This document shows positions 1-12,295 of a stretch of DNA of 64,000 nucleotides, piece by piece (positions within the stretch are counted from its first letter, which is position 1; each line of letters opens with the position of its first letter). A program made the translations under genes and the position numbers. This DNA is from Enoplolaimus lenunculus. Lineage: Eukaryota; Nematoda; Enoplea; Enoplida; Thoracostomopsidae. The DNA is taken from positions 19,799 through 83,798 of the forward strand of contig JASANG010003745.1 in the NCBI GenBank assembly GCA_030248215.1, in the 5' to 3' direction. Under the pieces are notes generated by a model. It worked only from the letters and a program-made list of their open reading frames with translations. It had not been told where the DNA came from and searched no databases.

Positions 1-199
1 TTTAGACACATATGTGTTTTGGCTTAGGCTCAGTTGGCAGTGCTATTAGTTGGTCTACACAATACCGGTCATAAAGCAAAATTGACATACTCAAATAAAT
101 TTTGACACATATGTGTTTGGGCTTAGGCTTAGCTGGCAATCCCATTAATTAGTCCAAATAATGCCGGTCCCAAAGCAAAATAGAAACACTCAAATATAT
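1..199. repeat. Direct duplication of a unit of about 99 bp
   Basis: GACACATATGTGTTT, CTTAGGCT, CAATACCGGTC/AATGCCGGTC and AAGCAAAAT recur in the same order in both halves. This is a diverged two-copy tandem repeat; a third copy could lie left of the window. Confidence 0.8.
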
Positions 200-506
200 A
201 CAAACTTACATGTTTGGTGCATGGTTTTGACTGAATTTACCGGCATGGGTTACTGTTAACAAAAAAAACGAGTGTCTATGATTATGTTAATGAACCTAAA
301 ATTTGTTAAATGTTTCATAATTTTCAAAAATATTTAGATACCAGGTCGAGCCCCCGCCACATCCACAGGAACATTTTTTGATGAAGGACTCTATATGGTT
401 CTGCTTAATTTATAAGTAATATTCTTTCCCATCAAGTTTCAATGCAGGTTGCTAAGATATAACGCGGTTTAAGACAGACATTTGAGCTGAAACTTTTGCA
501 AACTTT

Positions 507-692
507 GACCCATGTTGAGATTAGGGGCGGAACGTTTTTCTATGGGACTGCAATAGAGTTGAGCTTAAAAGCTATAGATTATTTTTTCTTAGGCGCAGGC
601 TTAGGCTCAAGCTCATTCTTACGCTTTGGCTTTAAGCTACGGCTTAGGAATAATCATATATTACTGTTACTGCCCTGTTCTTTACATTGGCC
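507..692. mobile_element. Family A TTAGGC MITE with perfect 8-bp duplication
   Basis: Ends GACCCATG and CATTGGCC, with inner GGGGCGGAACG and CTGCCCTGTTC. It is flanked on both sides by CAAACTTT (499-506 and 693-700). The core holds degenerate TTAGGC hexamers. A 68-codon frame here is repeat-derived. Confidence 0.85.
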
Positions 693-1376
693 CAAACTTT
701 AATAAACCATTGGACTAAATTTTCCAAGGTTTCCAAATAAATTAATGCTGACACTTAAAAATTTTCTAGTCTGCTGAAAAAGCCTTATTTTTTGCACGTG
801 AGCGCATTCATATACTTGGTTTTGTGTGCCACTAAGTACTAATTTTAGCCGTCCTTCACAAGCTATTTATACACCAAATTAATGTAAAATGGTATAAAAA
901 TACGAACCAATACAGATATAACTGAACATGAAGCCGTTAATATATAAGTAAACAGTTAATATATTTTTAGCCCAAAATTTAATATATACCTCAAAATATT
1001 GATGCTTAAAATTAACTGTTAATAATGAAATTATACGCGACACCATCTTTTAAGAACATCTTTTAAACATTTCCGTTGCCCTTCTATCATTTCTTTTTCA
1101 AATTTCCAAAAAGTACGACATACATTTTTAGAGCTCGCAACAAAAAAATGTTACGAAAAAACACCTCTAATAATTATCTTAATAACAACTAAAATAGTAT
1201 TTTCTATACTCCAGTTTACCCTCTTATGATTATTCAAAGAGCGCGAGTAAACTATGAAGAATTGTCGTGATTTTCACTAAAATGCCTCTGAATGCGTACA
1301 TCAATTCGAGAAAAAATATCTATTAACGAGCGAACCGGCATAAAACAATGAGAAACTGAAAAAGTAGGATATATAC
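693..1376. other. Intergenic, AT-rich, no feature recognised
   Basis: No coding potential or clear repeat apart from local A/T runs. Confidence 0.6.
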
Positions 1377-1480
1377 ATAAATAAATCAATAAATAAATAA
1401 ATACATAAATAAATAAATAAATAAAGGAATAAAGATAATATGTATATATGTTTATTTATTTATTTTATATATACCTTATT
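1377..1480. repeat. AAAT/ATTT microsatellite pair
   Basis: An (ATAA)n run at about 1377-1430 is followed by TTTATTTATTT at about 1449-1467, so the two can fold back on each other. Confidence 0.85.
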
Positions 1481-1522
1481 TTTCGTTATTTCGGATAAGG
1501 AAATGTGCAAGGAATAACGTTC

Positions 1523-1739
1523 ACAACTAAAGTACGTTTTAAAGCTTCGAACTCAACTTTATTTGATCCTGGAGTCATTTATGCGCTACAATTAGGGATA
1601 ACTGACATTTATGGACTCTAACTATTGTTTAGGGGCTATATCCACTTACGAACGCTTATTAGGGATACGGACTCCTATTGATTGGGACTCAAATTGGGGA
1701 CCCCCTCTTATTACCCCTCTTATTCGGGTCACTACAGTA
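1523..1739. mobile_element. Family C element, one end (partial)
   Basis: Contains TTCGAACTCAACTTTATTTG, GGACTCTAA, GGGATACGGACTCC and ends CTCTTATTCGGGTCACTACAGTA, the same order as the fuller copy at 36416-36862. Confidence 0.8.
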
Positions 1740-2000
1740 CAACCCACAAATATATGCACTCAAAAATACCCAACATAACTTTTAACATCAAAAGCATTGT
1801 GAGATTTGGTCAAGCTTATTGAAGTGTTTCTGGTTCGCACAAACAACATTCGCCACCTTCAGAAGAGTTTCAAAATATGTTTCAGTATCCGTTGAACGCA
1901 TACACGCTGTTTAATATTCGGCAATTCTATAAACACAACCGGGCATTTAATTAATACCATAACTGAATTTCAAACATTAAGAAAAGGTACAAATCCTTAC

Positions 2001-2142
2001 ATAGTCAGCCAGAGCGAAGCGTTGTGGTGGCTAAGCCCCCATCGGAAACTTCCCCTCCCCTAAAAAACTTCCAATCATGTAAAACCTTGGATCAACCTCT
2101 TGGTAAGTTTTTAGCCCCCACCCCCAGAATGTTGAGCTGACT
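2001..2142. repeat. Degenerate family E element
   Basis: AGTCAGCCAGAGCG near the start, GAGCTGACTA at the end and TTTTAGCCCCCACCCCC inside resemble the CGTAGCCAG / CTGGCTACG element, inverted ends included. Diverged. Confidence 0.45.
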
Positions 2143-2515
2143 ACTAGCGTGCAAACGCTGAGATGGACGCGTTCCAGTTGAAATTTTAGCTTCTAAAACC
2201 AGCATCTGCCGTCGAACGCCGATACGAAAATGTTTCAGACTTGAATTACTTCCGCTGGCTGCAACGTTTACATATTTTATTTAAAAACAATTTTCAAAAA
2301 TAGTCGTGATATTATGTATGCGTTTAGAAATTTTATTAATATGTACTTAAATTGGCCATTAAGCTGCTATTTATTGCGCATCAATTAGTCCTTTGTACAG
2401 AACAGATCCCGAACGCTAAGTTGAAATCTAAACCGAAACCCAAAACCTCATGCGGAAACCCTGAGCCAAAGCTCAAGCCTAAACCTAAGCTTAAAATCTA
2501 AGCCTAAACCTAAGC

Positions 2516-2730
2516 GGCCCATGTATACAACAGGGACGGAACAGTAGTATAAGCATATTCCTAAACCTAAGCCTTAGCCTAAGCCTAAGCCTAAGCGTAT
2601 GGATGAGCCTATTCCTAAGCCTAAGCCGAAGCCTAAGCCTAAGCCTAAGCAAAAAATTAGTCTAAAGCTTAAACTGACTCTATTATAGCCCCTTCAGAAA
2701 ACGATCCGGCCCTGTTCTATACATTGGGCC
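2516..2730. mobile_element. Family A TTAGGC MITE
   Basis: Inverted ends GGCCCATGTATACAACAGGG and CCGGCCCTGTTCTATACATT. The core is CCTAAGCC hexamers flanked by AACAGTAGTATAAGC and TTAGTCTAAAGCTTAAAC. Flanking duplication not clear. Confidence 0.85.
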
Positions 2731-3154
2731 GCCTATAAGCTTTATCCTACGCCTAAATCAAGAAAGGCATACGATTTTTTTGGGCACCTGTTTTATACGC
2801 TGACGATGATTATAATCTCGTTTTGGGCGTTCAAAATAAACACGCGAATTTTTTAGTTAAAATATTTTCTAAAAACCTTGTCTAAACACATAAATGGTAC
2901 ACTTGTAGTAATACTAAAAATCGATTAAACATCTGGTGTCTACATCTCTCATTGTTAAAATTGAAATACGAAGCGAAGGGTCGATACATTGTGACGGCAT
3001 TAATAATACACGAAGACCGCGGGCTATCACAGACTCTTCTCGTGTTTTCGGGCCGCGGAAGTTAAATTTTCAGTGAATTGGCAATTGTAAATGTGAAGCT
3101 AACTTTTACACCAAAATTTCAATTGAGCCTTTAAAATTAATTTTAATATCTTAA

Positions 3155-3276
3155 TACTGTAGTAATCCGAATAAGAGAAGAAAGATCGGGTTCTCGTTTT
3201 GAGTCGCAATCTATAGGAGTTTGTATCTGTGATTGGAGTATGTTAGCAGATAGAGTCCATTAGTATTGACAAGAGT
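3155..3276. mobile_element. Family C fragment
   Basis: Starts TACTGTAGTAATCCGAATAA and continues TTTTGAGTCGCAATCTATAG as in the copy at 11541. Truncated. Confidence 0.7.
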
Positions 3277-3309
3277 CCAGTAAAGACACCAAAGCAGTAG
3301 AATGAACGA

Positions 3310-3467
3310 CAGGGGCGTCCGCAGAAAATTATATTTGGGGGAGGGTACCGAATAATTTTGGGGAGTCGCTACAATATTTATATACTTTTAATAGACCCTG
3401 TCTATTTTAGGGGCACCAGCCAAATTTGGGCGGATACGACCCCCAATCCCCCCGTGGGGACGCCCTT
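3310..3467. mobile_element. Short inverted-repeat element, hAT-like ends
   Basis: Ends CAGGGGCGTCC and GGGACGCCCTTG with G/C-rich subterminal runs. The CAGGG terminus is typical of hAT MITEs; the flanking 8 bases do not match well. Confidence 0.5.
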
Positions 3468-5351
3468 GATAACAGAGGCTGTAAAAATATGTAACCGCTA
3501 GATAAGCCGCATAAATTTTTCTGAAATCACAAAAAACATTAACGGATATATGACAATCAACAAAAATACTTCGGAGCAAGTCCATTCTGCCCAAAAAATA
3601 CAAAAATAAGCGAGTTGAGTAAAGCTAACATGTGGTGAATTAAAAATAAACAACAGTCCGTAACCAAATAACAGGAGTGCACTTGTTGAAGAAGCAAAAT
3701 AATTATAAGTCTTGCTAAAATCTATTCGAGTCACTACAATAATTATATTAACCTTTTCTCGCATGAATTTGCGCAGTTTAAACTGAAATGTATATTTTTT
3801 AAGTTTGGATTGGAACTTTAAACTGAATTCCATTTAAAGTTGTTTATAACACGATACTCAGGGATAGGAGTCATTTATCATCGCACATACAAACACATAT
3901 ATATTAAAAGTAGTTTTTGCTGATTAACGTCCTCATGATTTTCTTTACAAGCCGTCCCGTTCATTTTACCTTTACGAATTTCTGTTGTCGGTTCTTCTTT
4001 GTTCCTTAGTTTTTAGCCTGGCAAATCCTTTGTTTCCCAAACAAAAACAACAGTCCTGCTGTTGTGTTAAGTTTGAAAATTCTACGGCTTTAGCATATTT
4101 TTGATATATAGTTGTTTTAATTATTTTTACAGCATCATTTTGATTATAGTGTAAGGCTATTGTAAGTTATATACACGGGTGCAACCGGAATTATAAAATA
4201 CAGGAACCAATGCCAAATCCTGAAACAAATGCAGCAAATGGAAACGTATGAATATGGCACAAATTGATAATTTTGGCAATACACACTCAGACAATTTTAG
4301 AAAAATAAGTTTGAATAATATGCCAATTTTACTTACATTTTCGAATGAAAAAAATTTGAATACCGAAATTAACGGCAAATTCCGGTGAAAATATACCGGA
4401 TTGTTTCCAGAACCGGATAGTGAAAAATACCGTATTTTCTGGTCGGAATCGAAATTCCGGTTACAGCTATATATATACATATACATACATACATACATAT
4501 ATATTTATATATATGTATATATATACATATATATAGACAGATGATTCAGCTTACAACTTAAACTCTTGGCTGCGCTTGAGATTTGATACAGAGCTAACTA
4601 GCAAATCTCTAGTGAAACTGCAATATAATTTTTAGTGCGCTTTCAAGCGGATCGCAATTTATTAATTGATTTTACGCTAAGCTTTCATGCTTTGATGACG
4701 GTTTTGAACAGCACGGTTAAGCAGAATATGACTTCAGCTCAGAATAATTTTATGACATATAAACGTACGAATTAGCGCATAAAAAGGATACTAATATACC
4801 TTTTAAAAATTTCTGAAGGCGTGGCGAGTGTATGCATTTCTGAATGTATTTCAATTCACCTATAGTTCTTTTATTATACCTAAGAGTAAAAAATTTTGTC
4901 GTTCACAAGCTCGCTTCAAAAAATTATTGTTTTGCTTGTCGAAATAAAATCTGAATTTAGCCCTGATTAAGAGCTGGGTTGGGTTACTGAAACTGCGGTA
5001 AACCAGGTCGCAAAGTTAACCAGGTCGCAAAGTTTAGTTCGGCCACAGGTTTCTGCGAATCTAAAATTAAATGAATAGCTTATTACTCTGATTTAGAAAA
5101 AATTAGGCTCTTGGGGCATAATTTTTAGGCAAATGTACATGAAATCGGCAGCTATGGAACTGAATTTCCTCTTTTCAATCTGTTTACGTTTACACGGCCT
5201 TTCGGTAAAGCCCAAATATGATAATCATAACAGTTCCCCGAATAGCTTAGGGACAGCGCAGTATTCGGTATTAATCAAAATATGATGATACAAACCATGG
5301 TTTTCTCACAGGTTTAACTCGTAATCAATAGCTCGTTTCCTCTGAATATTG
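3468..5351. other. Intergenic, no gene recognised
   Basis: AT-rich. Contains TA-rich microsatellite sequence near 4464-4535 and a small direct repeat AACCAGGTCGCAAAGTT at about 5003-5036. Open frames on the minus strand (3498-3833, 4157-4498) are unrecognised and low-complexity. Confidence 0.55.
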
Positions 5352-5544
5352 GGCCAATTTTCTTATGGAACAGGGCCGTTACAGTAGTATAAGCAATTCC
5401 TATTTTTTAAACCTAAGCATAAGAATCAGCGTATACATAAAAGCCAAAGCCTAAGTCTAAGAGTAAGCAAAAAATCAGTCTAATGCGTAAGCTTACTCTA
5501 TTGCAGTCCCGCACAAAAACGATCAACCCATCATCTTTTGGGCC
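5352..5544. mobile_element. Family A MITE, diverged
   Basis: Ends GGCCAATTTTCTTATGGAAC and TTTTGGGCC, with GCCGTTACAGTAGTATAAGC and CTAAG hexamers inside. Flanks GAATATTG / GGAGATTG match at 6 of 8. Confidence 0.75.
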
Positions 5545-6040
5545 GGAGATTGGCAAAATGGTTTCGGGTTTGGAACCCATATCAAGCTGTTTTTGTTTCC
5601 ATATTCTAATTCTAGCATTGGTGTTCCATAATTTAGATCCGAGCAATCTAGTGTTTAATATTTGAAGTAAAATGCTTGTTCTGCAATAAGGGCCAGGTTT
5701 ATCCTTTTATACGCTGTGGCTTAAGCGCTTAAGAATATGCTTATAAATACGATAGTTACGCCACTCAAAGTAACATTGGCCAAATGAACTCTAAATTTCT
5801 TCGTTGTTACGACCATTGTTTTTCAAAGGAGAAAATATTCATTTTACTTTGCAAGTTGTCGTGTTCAAAATATTATATTACATCACAATCTTAGTTTGTT
5901 TCAAAAACGGTTTATGTCAAATGTTCAGCTAATTTTCAGATTAATTTTCCCATATACCATTAGATGTGCCGATTTGGAATTTTATCGGACGCAAATTCAT
6001 TCTAAATTAAGCGTTTAATTTTAGTCCTGTTCCTTTCGAT

Positions 6041-6248
6041 GGCCCACGTATTGAACAGGGCCGGAACAGTAGTATAAGCCCTAAGCCTAAGCCTAAGCCT
6101 AAGCCTAAGCGTATGGATGAGCCTATTCCTAAGCCTAAGCCTAAGCCTAAAGCCTAAGCCTAACCAAAAAATTTGTCTAAAGCTTAAACTGACTCTATTA
6201 TAGCCTCTCGAGAAAACGATCCGGCCCTGTTCTATATACACTTGGGCC
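6041..6248. mobile_element. Family A TTAGGC MITE
   Basis: Inverted ends GGCCCACGTATTGAACAGGG and CCCTGTTCTATATACACTTG. Flanks CTTTCGAT / TTTTCGAT match at 7 of 8. The core is CCTAAGCC hexamers. Confidence 0.85.
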
Positions 6249-6570
6249 TTTTCGATGTAGTAGATGACTTTTGATGGGGTAGTGGTGTTATGAATACTGA
6301 CTCCAAAAAAGCTTCACTGTTCGTTACGTTTACCTCAAAAGCCACTTTAGTCTACGCAGTGAAATTGTGCAAGTTACATTGTCAACCGAGTGTATCAGAC
6401 GTTTGAAGTATTTTTAGCGTAGTATTTATGGGTTGTAATTATCTGCTTAATGTATTTGACCACGAACAATATTAACCAAAGATAGCATTTAACCTGTCAT
6501 TTTGAAACAGAAACCGGTGTATAATCAAAATTCCCAGGTCGCCCTTCAGGCAAGTATTGCATAAAACAAC

Positions 6571-6756
6571 TGTTGTACAGAACACGACCGTACTGCACTA
6601 TAAACATATTTTTAAGCCTAAACCTAAGTGTAAGAATGAGATTATACATATGCCTATGCTTGAGCCTAAATCTAAGGTAAAAATTCGTCTAGAGCTTATG
6701 CTTACTCTATTACAGTCCCGCCGAAAAACGTTGCGCTCTTATCTTTGCATGGGCCA
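6571..6756. mobile_element. Family A MITE, diverged
   Basis: TTGTACAGAACACGACCGTA at one end, ACTATAAACATATTTTTAAG, CTAAG hexamers, CAGTCCCGCCGAAAAACG and CATGGGCC at the other end. Confidence 0.7.
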
Positions 6757-7269
6757 AAGAAAAGCTATGAATGTTCCTAAATCAGTACACGATGGTATGC
6801 ACAGGAATATCCTAGCGGGGTAAGAAATGTTTGACGTGCGCGGGCTCGTGGGTAAATACTATCTACACTGGGATAAAAAATTTAATTATTACCAGCCTAA
6901 TGTATATATATTAACGAAGTCAAACTCGGTAGTCCGAATAATAAGTAACTAAACCAGAAAAAGGCATGTTTTGCGTCATTTGAACGAGATTTTTTAGGTT
7001 TCAAAGAAATGTTTCGGGACATTCCACAATGACCGCATTGCCAAAACTGCTATCACCACTTAAGCTATTAAGGTTAGGCTCAATATCTCATGTCAATCAT
7101 CGGGAGCTCAAACAGCTTTTCTGGTTAGATAAGCCATAGCGAAACAGAATACTCAAATTTATCATGTCTTACCTTAGACACGATGTGTTTTTGGTCAAGA
7201 CTCAATTTTAATTATTTGACAAGTACGGTAGCTTTTTTCAGCTGTAAAATACCCGATATCAATTTTACG

Positions 7270-7506
7270 CTGTTGCCGCAGCCAGAGGAGGTTGGGACAG
7301 CTGAACACACCTAGAAAACTTTTCGCCTTGTCTATAAAATTTTCAAAATTGTTTGTAAGTCATCAAAAATCCTTGTATGCCAATCCTGGAAAAAAGTTAT
7401 CGATAGTCCTTGTATGCCCCTTGTGAAAAAAGTCATTGAAAGTACTTGTATGCCCCTCCTGAAAATTTTTTTAGCTCCCCTAGAAAAGTGAGCTGGCTCC
7501 GGGCGG
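7270..7506. repeat. Family E relative with an internal triplicated segment
   Basis: CTTGTATGCC recurs three times with AAAA-rich spacers (about 7373, 7410, 7447), ending AAGTGAGCTGGCTCCGGG, the family E end. Confidence 0.6.
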
Positions 7507-8175
7507 GTTTTACTCTGCAGTCTAATGCACCAGATATCGAATTAAGGAATTATTATTTACATTTGTTTGTTTAAAGAATATGGTTGCATCTTGAAGACCA
7601 TTTTTACAATACTTCACAGGTTTAAATTCATATTAATTCAAGCAGATTTAATGGTTGAGGGTCGCTTTGCGCGAAAACCGTTTTTAGTACTGTTTGGAAT
7701 TAGACACTTTTTTAAAATTGTTTAGCGCAAAAGCCCATTAAAAGCTGAAGCGAACCTGTCGCCAGCAGTGGTAACTGTAGGACATTAGTCCCTGCTGAAG
7801 AAAATCAGGCCCCCTTTAAGCGAAATTGTAGCAACGCTTTTGGGTGCAAATCGTCAACATGCTTGAGTCAAGATTGTCTTGATTTCCCTGGGAATGTTGC
7901 TCTGGCAACGGGTCAGATTTAAAAGCAATGGTTACACTGTAGTCTTGATAGATTTAAGTACAAATAAATTGCGAAAATTGCAATAAAGACAAATACCTGG
8001 CATGAATTAGTACAAATTCTAGAAACCACTGATTCATAAAAACCATGAAATCATCGCAAAGACCAATGTTGAGACGTAGCTTTTAACTTTACAGTTCAAA
8101 TTGATCCTCAGAACTCGAAGCCTGCTCATTACTCACGACCTCTTGGTTTGTTAGCTCATTGACGTTTAGGTTATA

Positions 8176-8421
8176 CACACAAAAAAGTATTTCTGAATTC
8201 ATTCAGAAAAGTATTTTTCATTGCAACTCTGACAATTTTTTCTGACATTTTAGACAATTTTTCAAAAAATAATGGGAAAACGTTTATTTTCAGACTTTAT
8301 TTCAAAACTTTTCTGAAATCTTTTCTGTTATAACAGAAATACTTTTCAAGTGCACCTTGCTAATTATATTTCTCAAATGTAAGAAATATTTTCTTAAATA
8401 TCAGAAATATTATTTTGAGTG
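8176..8421. mobile_element. TA-flanked inverted-repeat MITE
   Basis: Ends CACACAAAAAAGTATTTCTG and CAGAAATATTATTTTGAGTG, flanked by TA on each side. The interior is rich in TTTCTGAAA-type hairpins. TA duplication is characteristic of the Tc1/mariner superfamily. Confidence 0.65.
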
Positions 8422-8459
8422 TAGATTGTGCGAGCAACCTAAGTCATAACGACCATATA

Positions 8460-8665
8460 CACTTGAAAAAATGGTGAATCAAATTGACTCTCCGAAATAG
8501 GCTCTACGGGACTATACAAACTGAGTCAACTTCGATTACGCCGGAATGAAATTTGACTCACTGAGTCGTACGTTTGACTCTGTCGGAGTGGAATCTGACT
8601 CAATTTGTGTAGTCCCGTAGAGCCTATTTCGGACAGAGTCAATTTGACTCACCATTTTTGCAGTG
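8460..8665. mobile_element. Family F palindromic MITE
   Basis: Ends CACTTGAAAAAATGGTGA and TCACCATTTTTGCAGTG after TA. The body is almost entirely self-complementary, with GAGTCAAATT / AATTTGACTC, GTAGTCCCGTAGAGCC and their complements. Confidence 0.8.
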
Positions 8666-11540
8666 CATATATATTGGTATATAAGTATACTCATTGCGTA
8701 TAAAGCATCTTTTAAACTTCTTTACTTTCAATATAATTATTTGCGCAAACTTTCTTTGAAAGTATCGTAATGGCGTGGCGTGCAGGCTTTTTTTAAAACT
8801 TCAGACATTTAAACCAGGAAGCGATTTGATAAATGTTTATCAATTTGTTTTCAAATTTAATTGTCTCAGCCGTACGGAGACATGCTTGCTGTGTGTTTCT
8901 TGAACAGACATCTAAGTAGGTTGTGTTCAGAAAAGTCGTTTGATTTTTCCTCAAAGTAAATTTAGCACGTCGAAGGGTATTGAAACCTTTTTGGAATAAA
9001 GAGAATTAAGCATTTTCGTTAGCATATATAATGTGTTTGCGGTTTGTTATCCAAATTGTAGGTAACAAATTTTGTTGCTATACTTTGAAACGCTTCAACT
9101 GTTGGTATATCTACCCGCGTCAGAAATTTCTTACAAGGGCCGCATTTACTCGCGGATCGCGTGAAACCCATGACTCGAGTAGACAAATACCGCTGAATTT
9201 GGAATTGTAATGACTCGGGATATTTTTAAGGCGTTTATCGGCAGCACCGTTCAATTATGCTCATATAACTCTGTCCTTTTGACGCGGAAATGCTCTCAGC
9301 CCTCAGGTTCTTGCGAAGATTTTTGTGAAGAATTTGGTTCTGCAAAAACGCGTAATATTTTAAAAAATCGTTATGCTTTTGCGTGCACAGCTAATGAAAA
9401 GTTGTGTTGCTCATAGTATACTCTATGCCGGAAAAGTGGTTAATTGTACCTATCGCACGATTATTTTTTAGCTAATAATCACTGAATTATATACCAGACT
9501 GGTTTTTGTCATTAATATTGAATAGACACTTAATTTTTAGAAACATTTAGCGAAACTATTACAACGCAATGTACCGTTATAGAACGCAGCCACGGTATTG
9601 GGCAAATGTGTCCTAATTAAACAACGGCAAAATGTGTTTAGACTCTGGTACAAACTGAGAATAATTCTACAGTCTGTATAATTGTCTAATTTCTTGTCGG
9701 TTTATAAATTTGAAGGGCGCACACACGTGTTATTGCTTGTCCGTAATAAAATTTACAAGGGGTACTCGTGTTGTTTTATCACTTGTCACGTTATGAATTT
9801 AGAGGAAGCATACCCGCCAGCGATGCATATTTAATTATCCTATACTAATCGCCAAAATGCTCAACCGGAGTAGTACGTTACAACCAAGCATAGGCGCAAT
9901 AAGCTCTAGTATTTGCTTTTTACCTTAACAACTTTGCTCGCTATGCAAAGAGCAAGACGTAGAAGTATTAAGATCACTTTTCATGGCCCCTCCCAGGGCT
10001 CTATCGGTAACCCCTGTCTATCGCAAGGTTTTATAATTCATTGCTGTACGCCGCATTTTGTCTAAAAATCGACAATTTTTAAGTTCCGTATTTTAAAAAA
10101 CAACAACACAGTTCGCTTTGATGCGTGAAGATGCAAAAGTTAAAAATTGATAGTAAAATTTAAACTGACCCTAAGATTCGTCCCTGGGCATTAATTTACG
10201 TCTATTTGACCATTTCACTGAACGAAAACTTGTTCGAACTGTTTGAAATGGTCTTTGGCGAAAAAGTCATTTTCAGTTTAAATTTGAACCGATTGAACGT
10301 TTCATTGTAAAGCCAAAACCGAATCTGGGGGCCATCAAAGAATACCAGGCCAATGTAAATGGCGCGGGCGCAGCAAGGTGGTGTCTTGTACCTGAACTTT
10401 ATACGTTGAAAATTTTATAAAAGTTGTCAAAAATATAATAGCGAATTTTGGTTAAAATTTCAATCAACGAATTGACCGTATATATAAAAACAAAAGCCGC
10501 TTTCTGGCTGCTCTCTCCGAAATAAGCTTTCCTGACCACACAAACTGACTACAAATTCGACTCCGCCAGAGTCAAATTCGATTCACTGAATCGCTCAGTG
10601 AGTCGAATTTGACTCTCGCGGAGTTGAATTAGTATTTACTGGCAGCATCGTTTCACATTTTTATTCATTTTGTATAAAAATTTAGCTTACGCCCAGTCAT
10701 AATTTTAATAATTGACCCGTTATTACTGTCGCTGTCAAGTATTTATGCGAACAGGTTATCATCATAGTCTTCTTGATATCTCTGGTATAAAACCTGCCGG
10801 ATTCGATAATTCAGCCTATGCTATCGTGTTTTGTTTGATATTTAATTCCACGGTATATCTAGAAATTTACCGGTTCTTTTTAATATTTTTGAACTAATTT
10901 TAAACTGTAATATGTGAAATATATTTAACATATTTCACATTCAGTTATCTGCATTTAACTCCAGAATGTTAGTATTAAAAATGTAGGGTGTAAACGGATA
11001 GTTAAAAATAACGAAAACAGAAACGGATACTGATCAAAATAACAGAAACGGATATTCGATCCTTGTAACAAGTACAATGAACAAAAACATGCCAAAATAT
11101 CCAATTATTCTATTATTAACACAAGCCCACACTGATTTGCAGAATGTAAAACGCAGAAATATGCATTGATATACAAACTATTTTATAGCTAGTTAATTAG
11201 ATATTTGGCGTTCTCACAGCACGTAAGTGAACCCGGCGCCCGTGAACCAATACAATGTGCCGAGATTGCTTTGATCCAGAGCGCTCGTGCCTGTCGTCTT
11301 GTTTAAATTCAATTTGACGCACGAATACAAAACCCACCTTGCACTGCGCAGCGTTGTGTTTTTTACTGAATATTACTATTTTATTTTAGCGATTTTATAA
11401 AAAAAGTTTAGGTTTTTTGGGAAAACTCTTCAAATTTAACTTTGAATTCTACTAAAACGGCAGAATTCAATTATAAATTGCATGACTTTAAATGTTCGGT
11501 TTATTTTCTAAAACGACAATAGGCGAAGCGATAAAACTAC
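8666..11540. other. Intergenic stretch with a small cysteine-patterned frame
   Basis: Mostly unrecognised AT-rich sequence. Holds a family F fragment at about 10508-10632, a short palindrome ATGTGAAATAT...ATATTTCACAT at 10911-10941, and an open frame at 9210-9416 ending in a C-x6-C-x3-C-x17-C-x6-CC pattern (see findings). Confidence 0.5.
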
Positions 11541-11990
11541 TATTGTAGTGACCCGAATATGTGAGACGGGAGCAATAAGAGGTGGTCTTTATTTTGAGTC
11601 GCAATCTACAGGAGTCTGTATCCTTAATAAGAGTGCGTAAGCGGAATGAGTCCCTGAGTCCTAATCAGAGTCCATAATGTCAATTATTTTTATAATTGTA
11701 GTGCATAAATGACTTCAGGACCAAATAATGTTGAGTTCGAAACTTTGAAGTATACCTGAGTTTTGAAAGTACATTCTTAAGTATAACCTTGCATTATCAA
11801 TCACGCATTTGATACAAGACTAATAATTGCTTAATTCAACGAATAGTTTCAATAAAGGATATATCAGTAACGAAGGGCGGTGGAGGGCGGGTTAAAAATG
11901 AATATTAACAGCCCGCAACCTAATAACAGGGGGTATCCTCGGGAAAGGCCAAATAAATATGAGCCCCCCTCTTATACGGGTCAGTACAGC
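11541..11990. mobile_element. Family C element, near full length
   Basis: Starts TATTGTAGTGACCCGAATAT and ends CTTATACGGGTCAGTACAG. The body has spaced GAGTCC..AATAAGAGTCC motifs and AATAAATATGAGCCCCCCTC. Inverted ends and TA-type flanks suggest a mariner-like non-autonomous element of about 450 bp. Confidence 0.75.
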
Positions 11991-11997
11991 ATTGTTT

Positions 11998-12200
11998 GGG
12001 CATCACGACAATTCGTCGTCCAACACTTCGTCGACCGACCACTTGCAATCTGGAATTTTATTGACTGTACAATTCGGTGCCCATCAGAATACTGTACGCT
12101 TAGGATTAGGCTTAGGTATACGCTCAGAAGTATGTTTTGATTTATTAATAGGCCTTAGCACACTATTGGGCGACAAGTCGTCGTACGACAAGTTTTCATA
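11998..12200. repeat. Family D element (CGACAA/TTGTCG repeats)
   Basis: CATCACGACAATTCGTCGTC and GTCGACCGACCACTTG on the left, GGGCGACAAGTCGTCGTACG on the right, with TTAGGC-like hexamers in the middle. It abuts the family C copy, as also at 41551-42066. Confidence 0.65.
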
Positions 12201-12295
12201 GATTCATTCCTTTGATTGCGGTTTGATAAAAAATTGTATAGAGTTGAAGTCAATAAGTTTTGCCTGTATGCGAACGATAGAGCTATTGGTTAATC

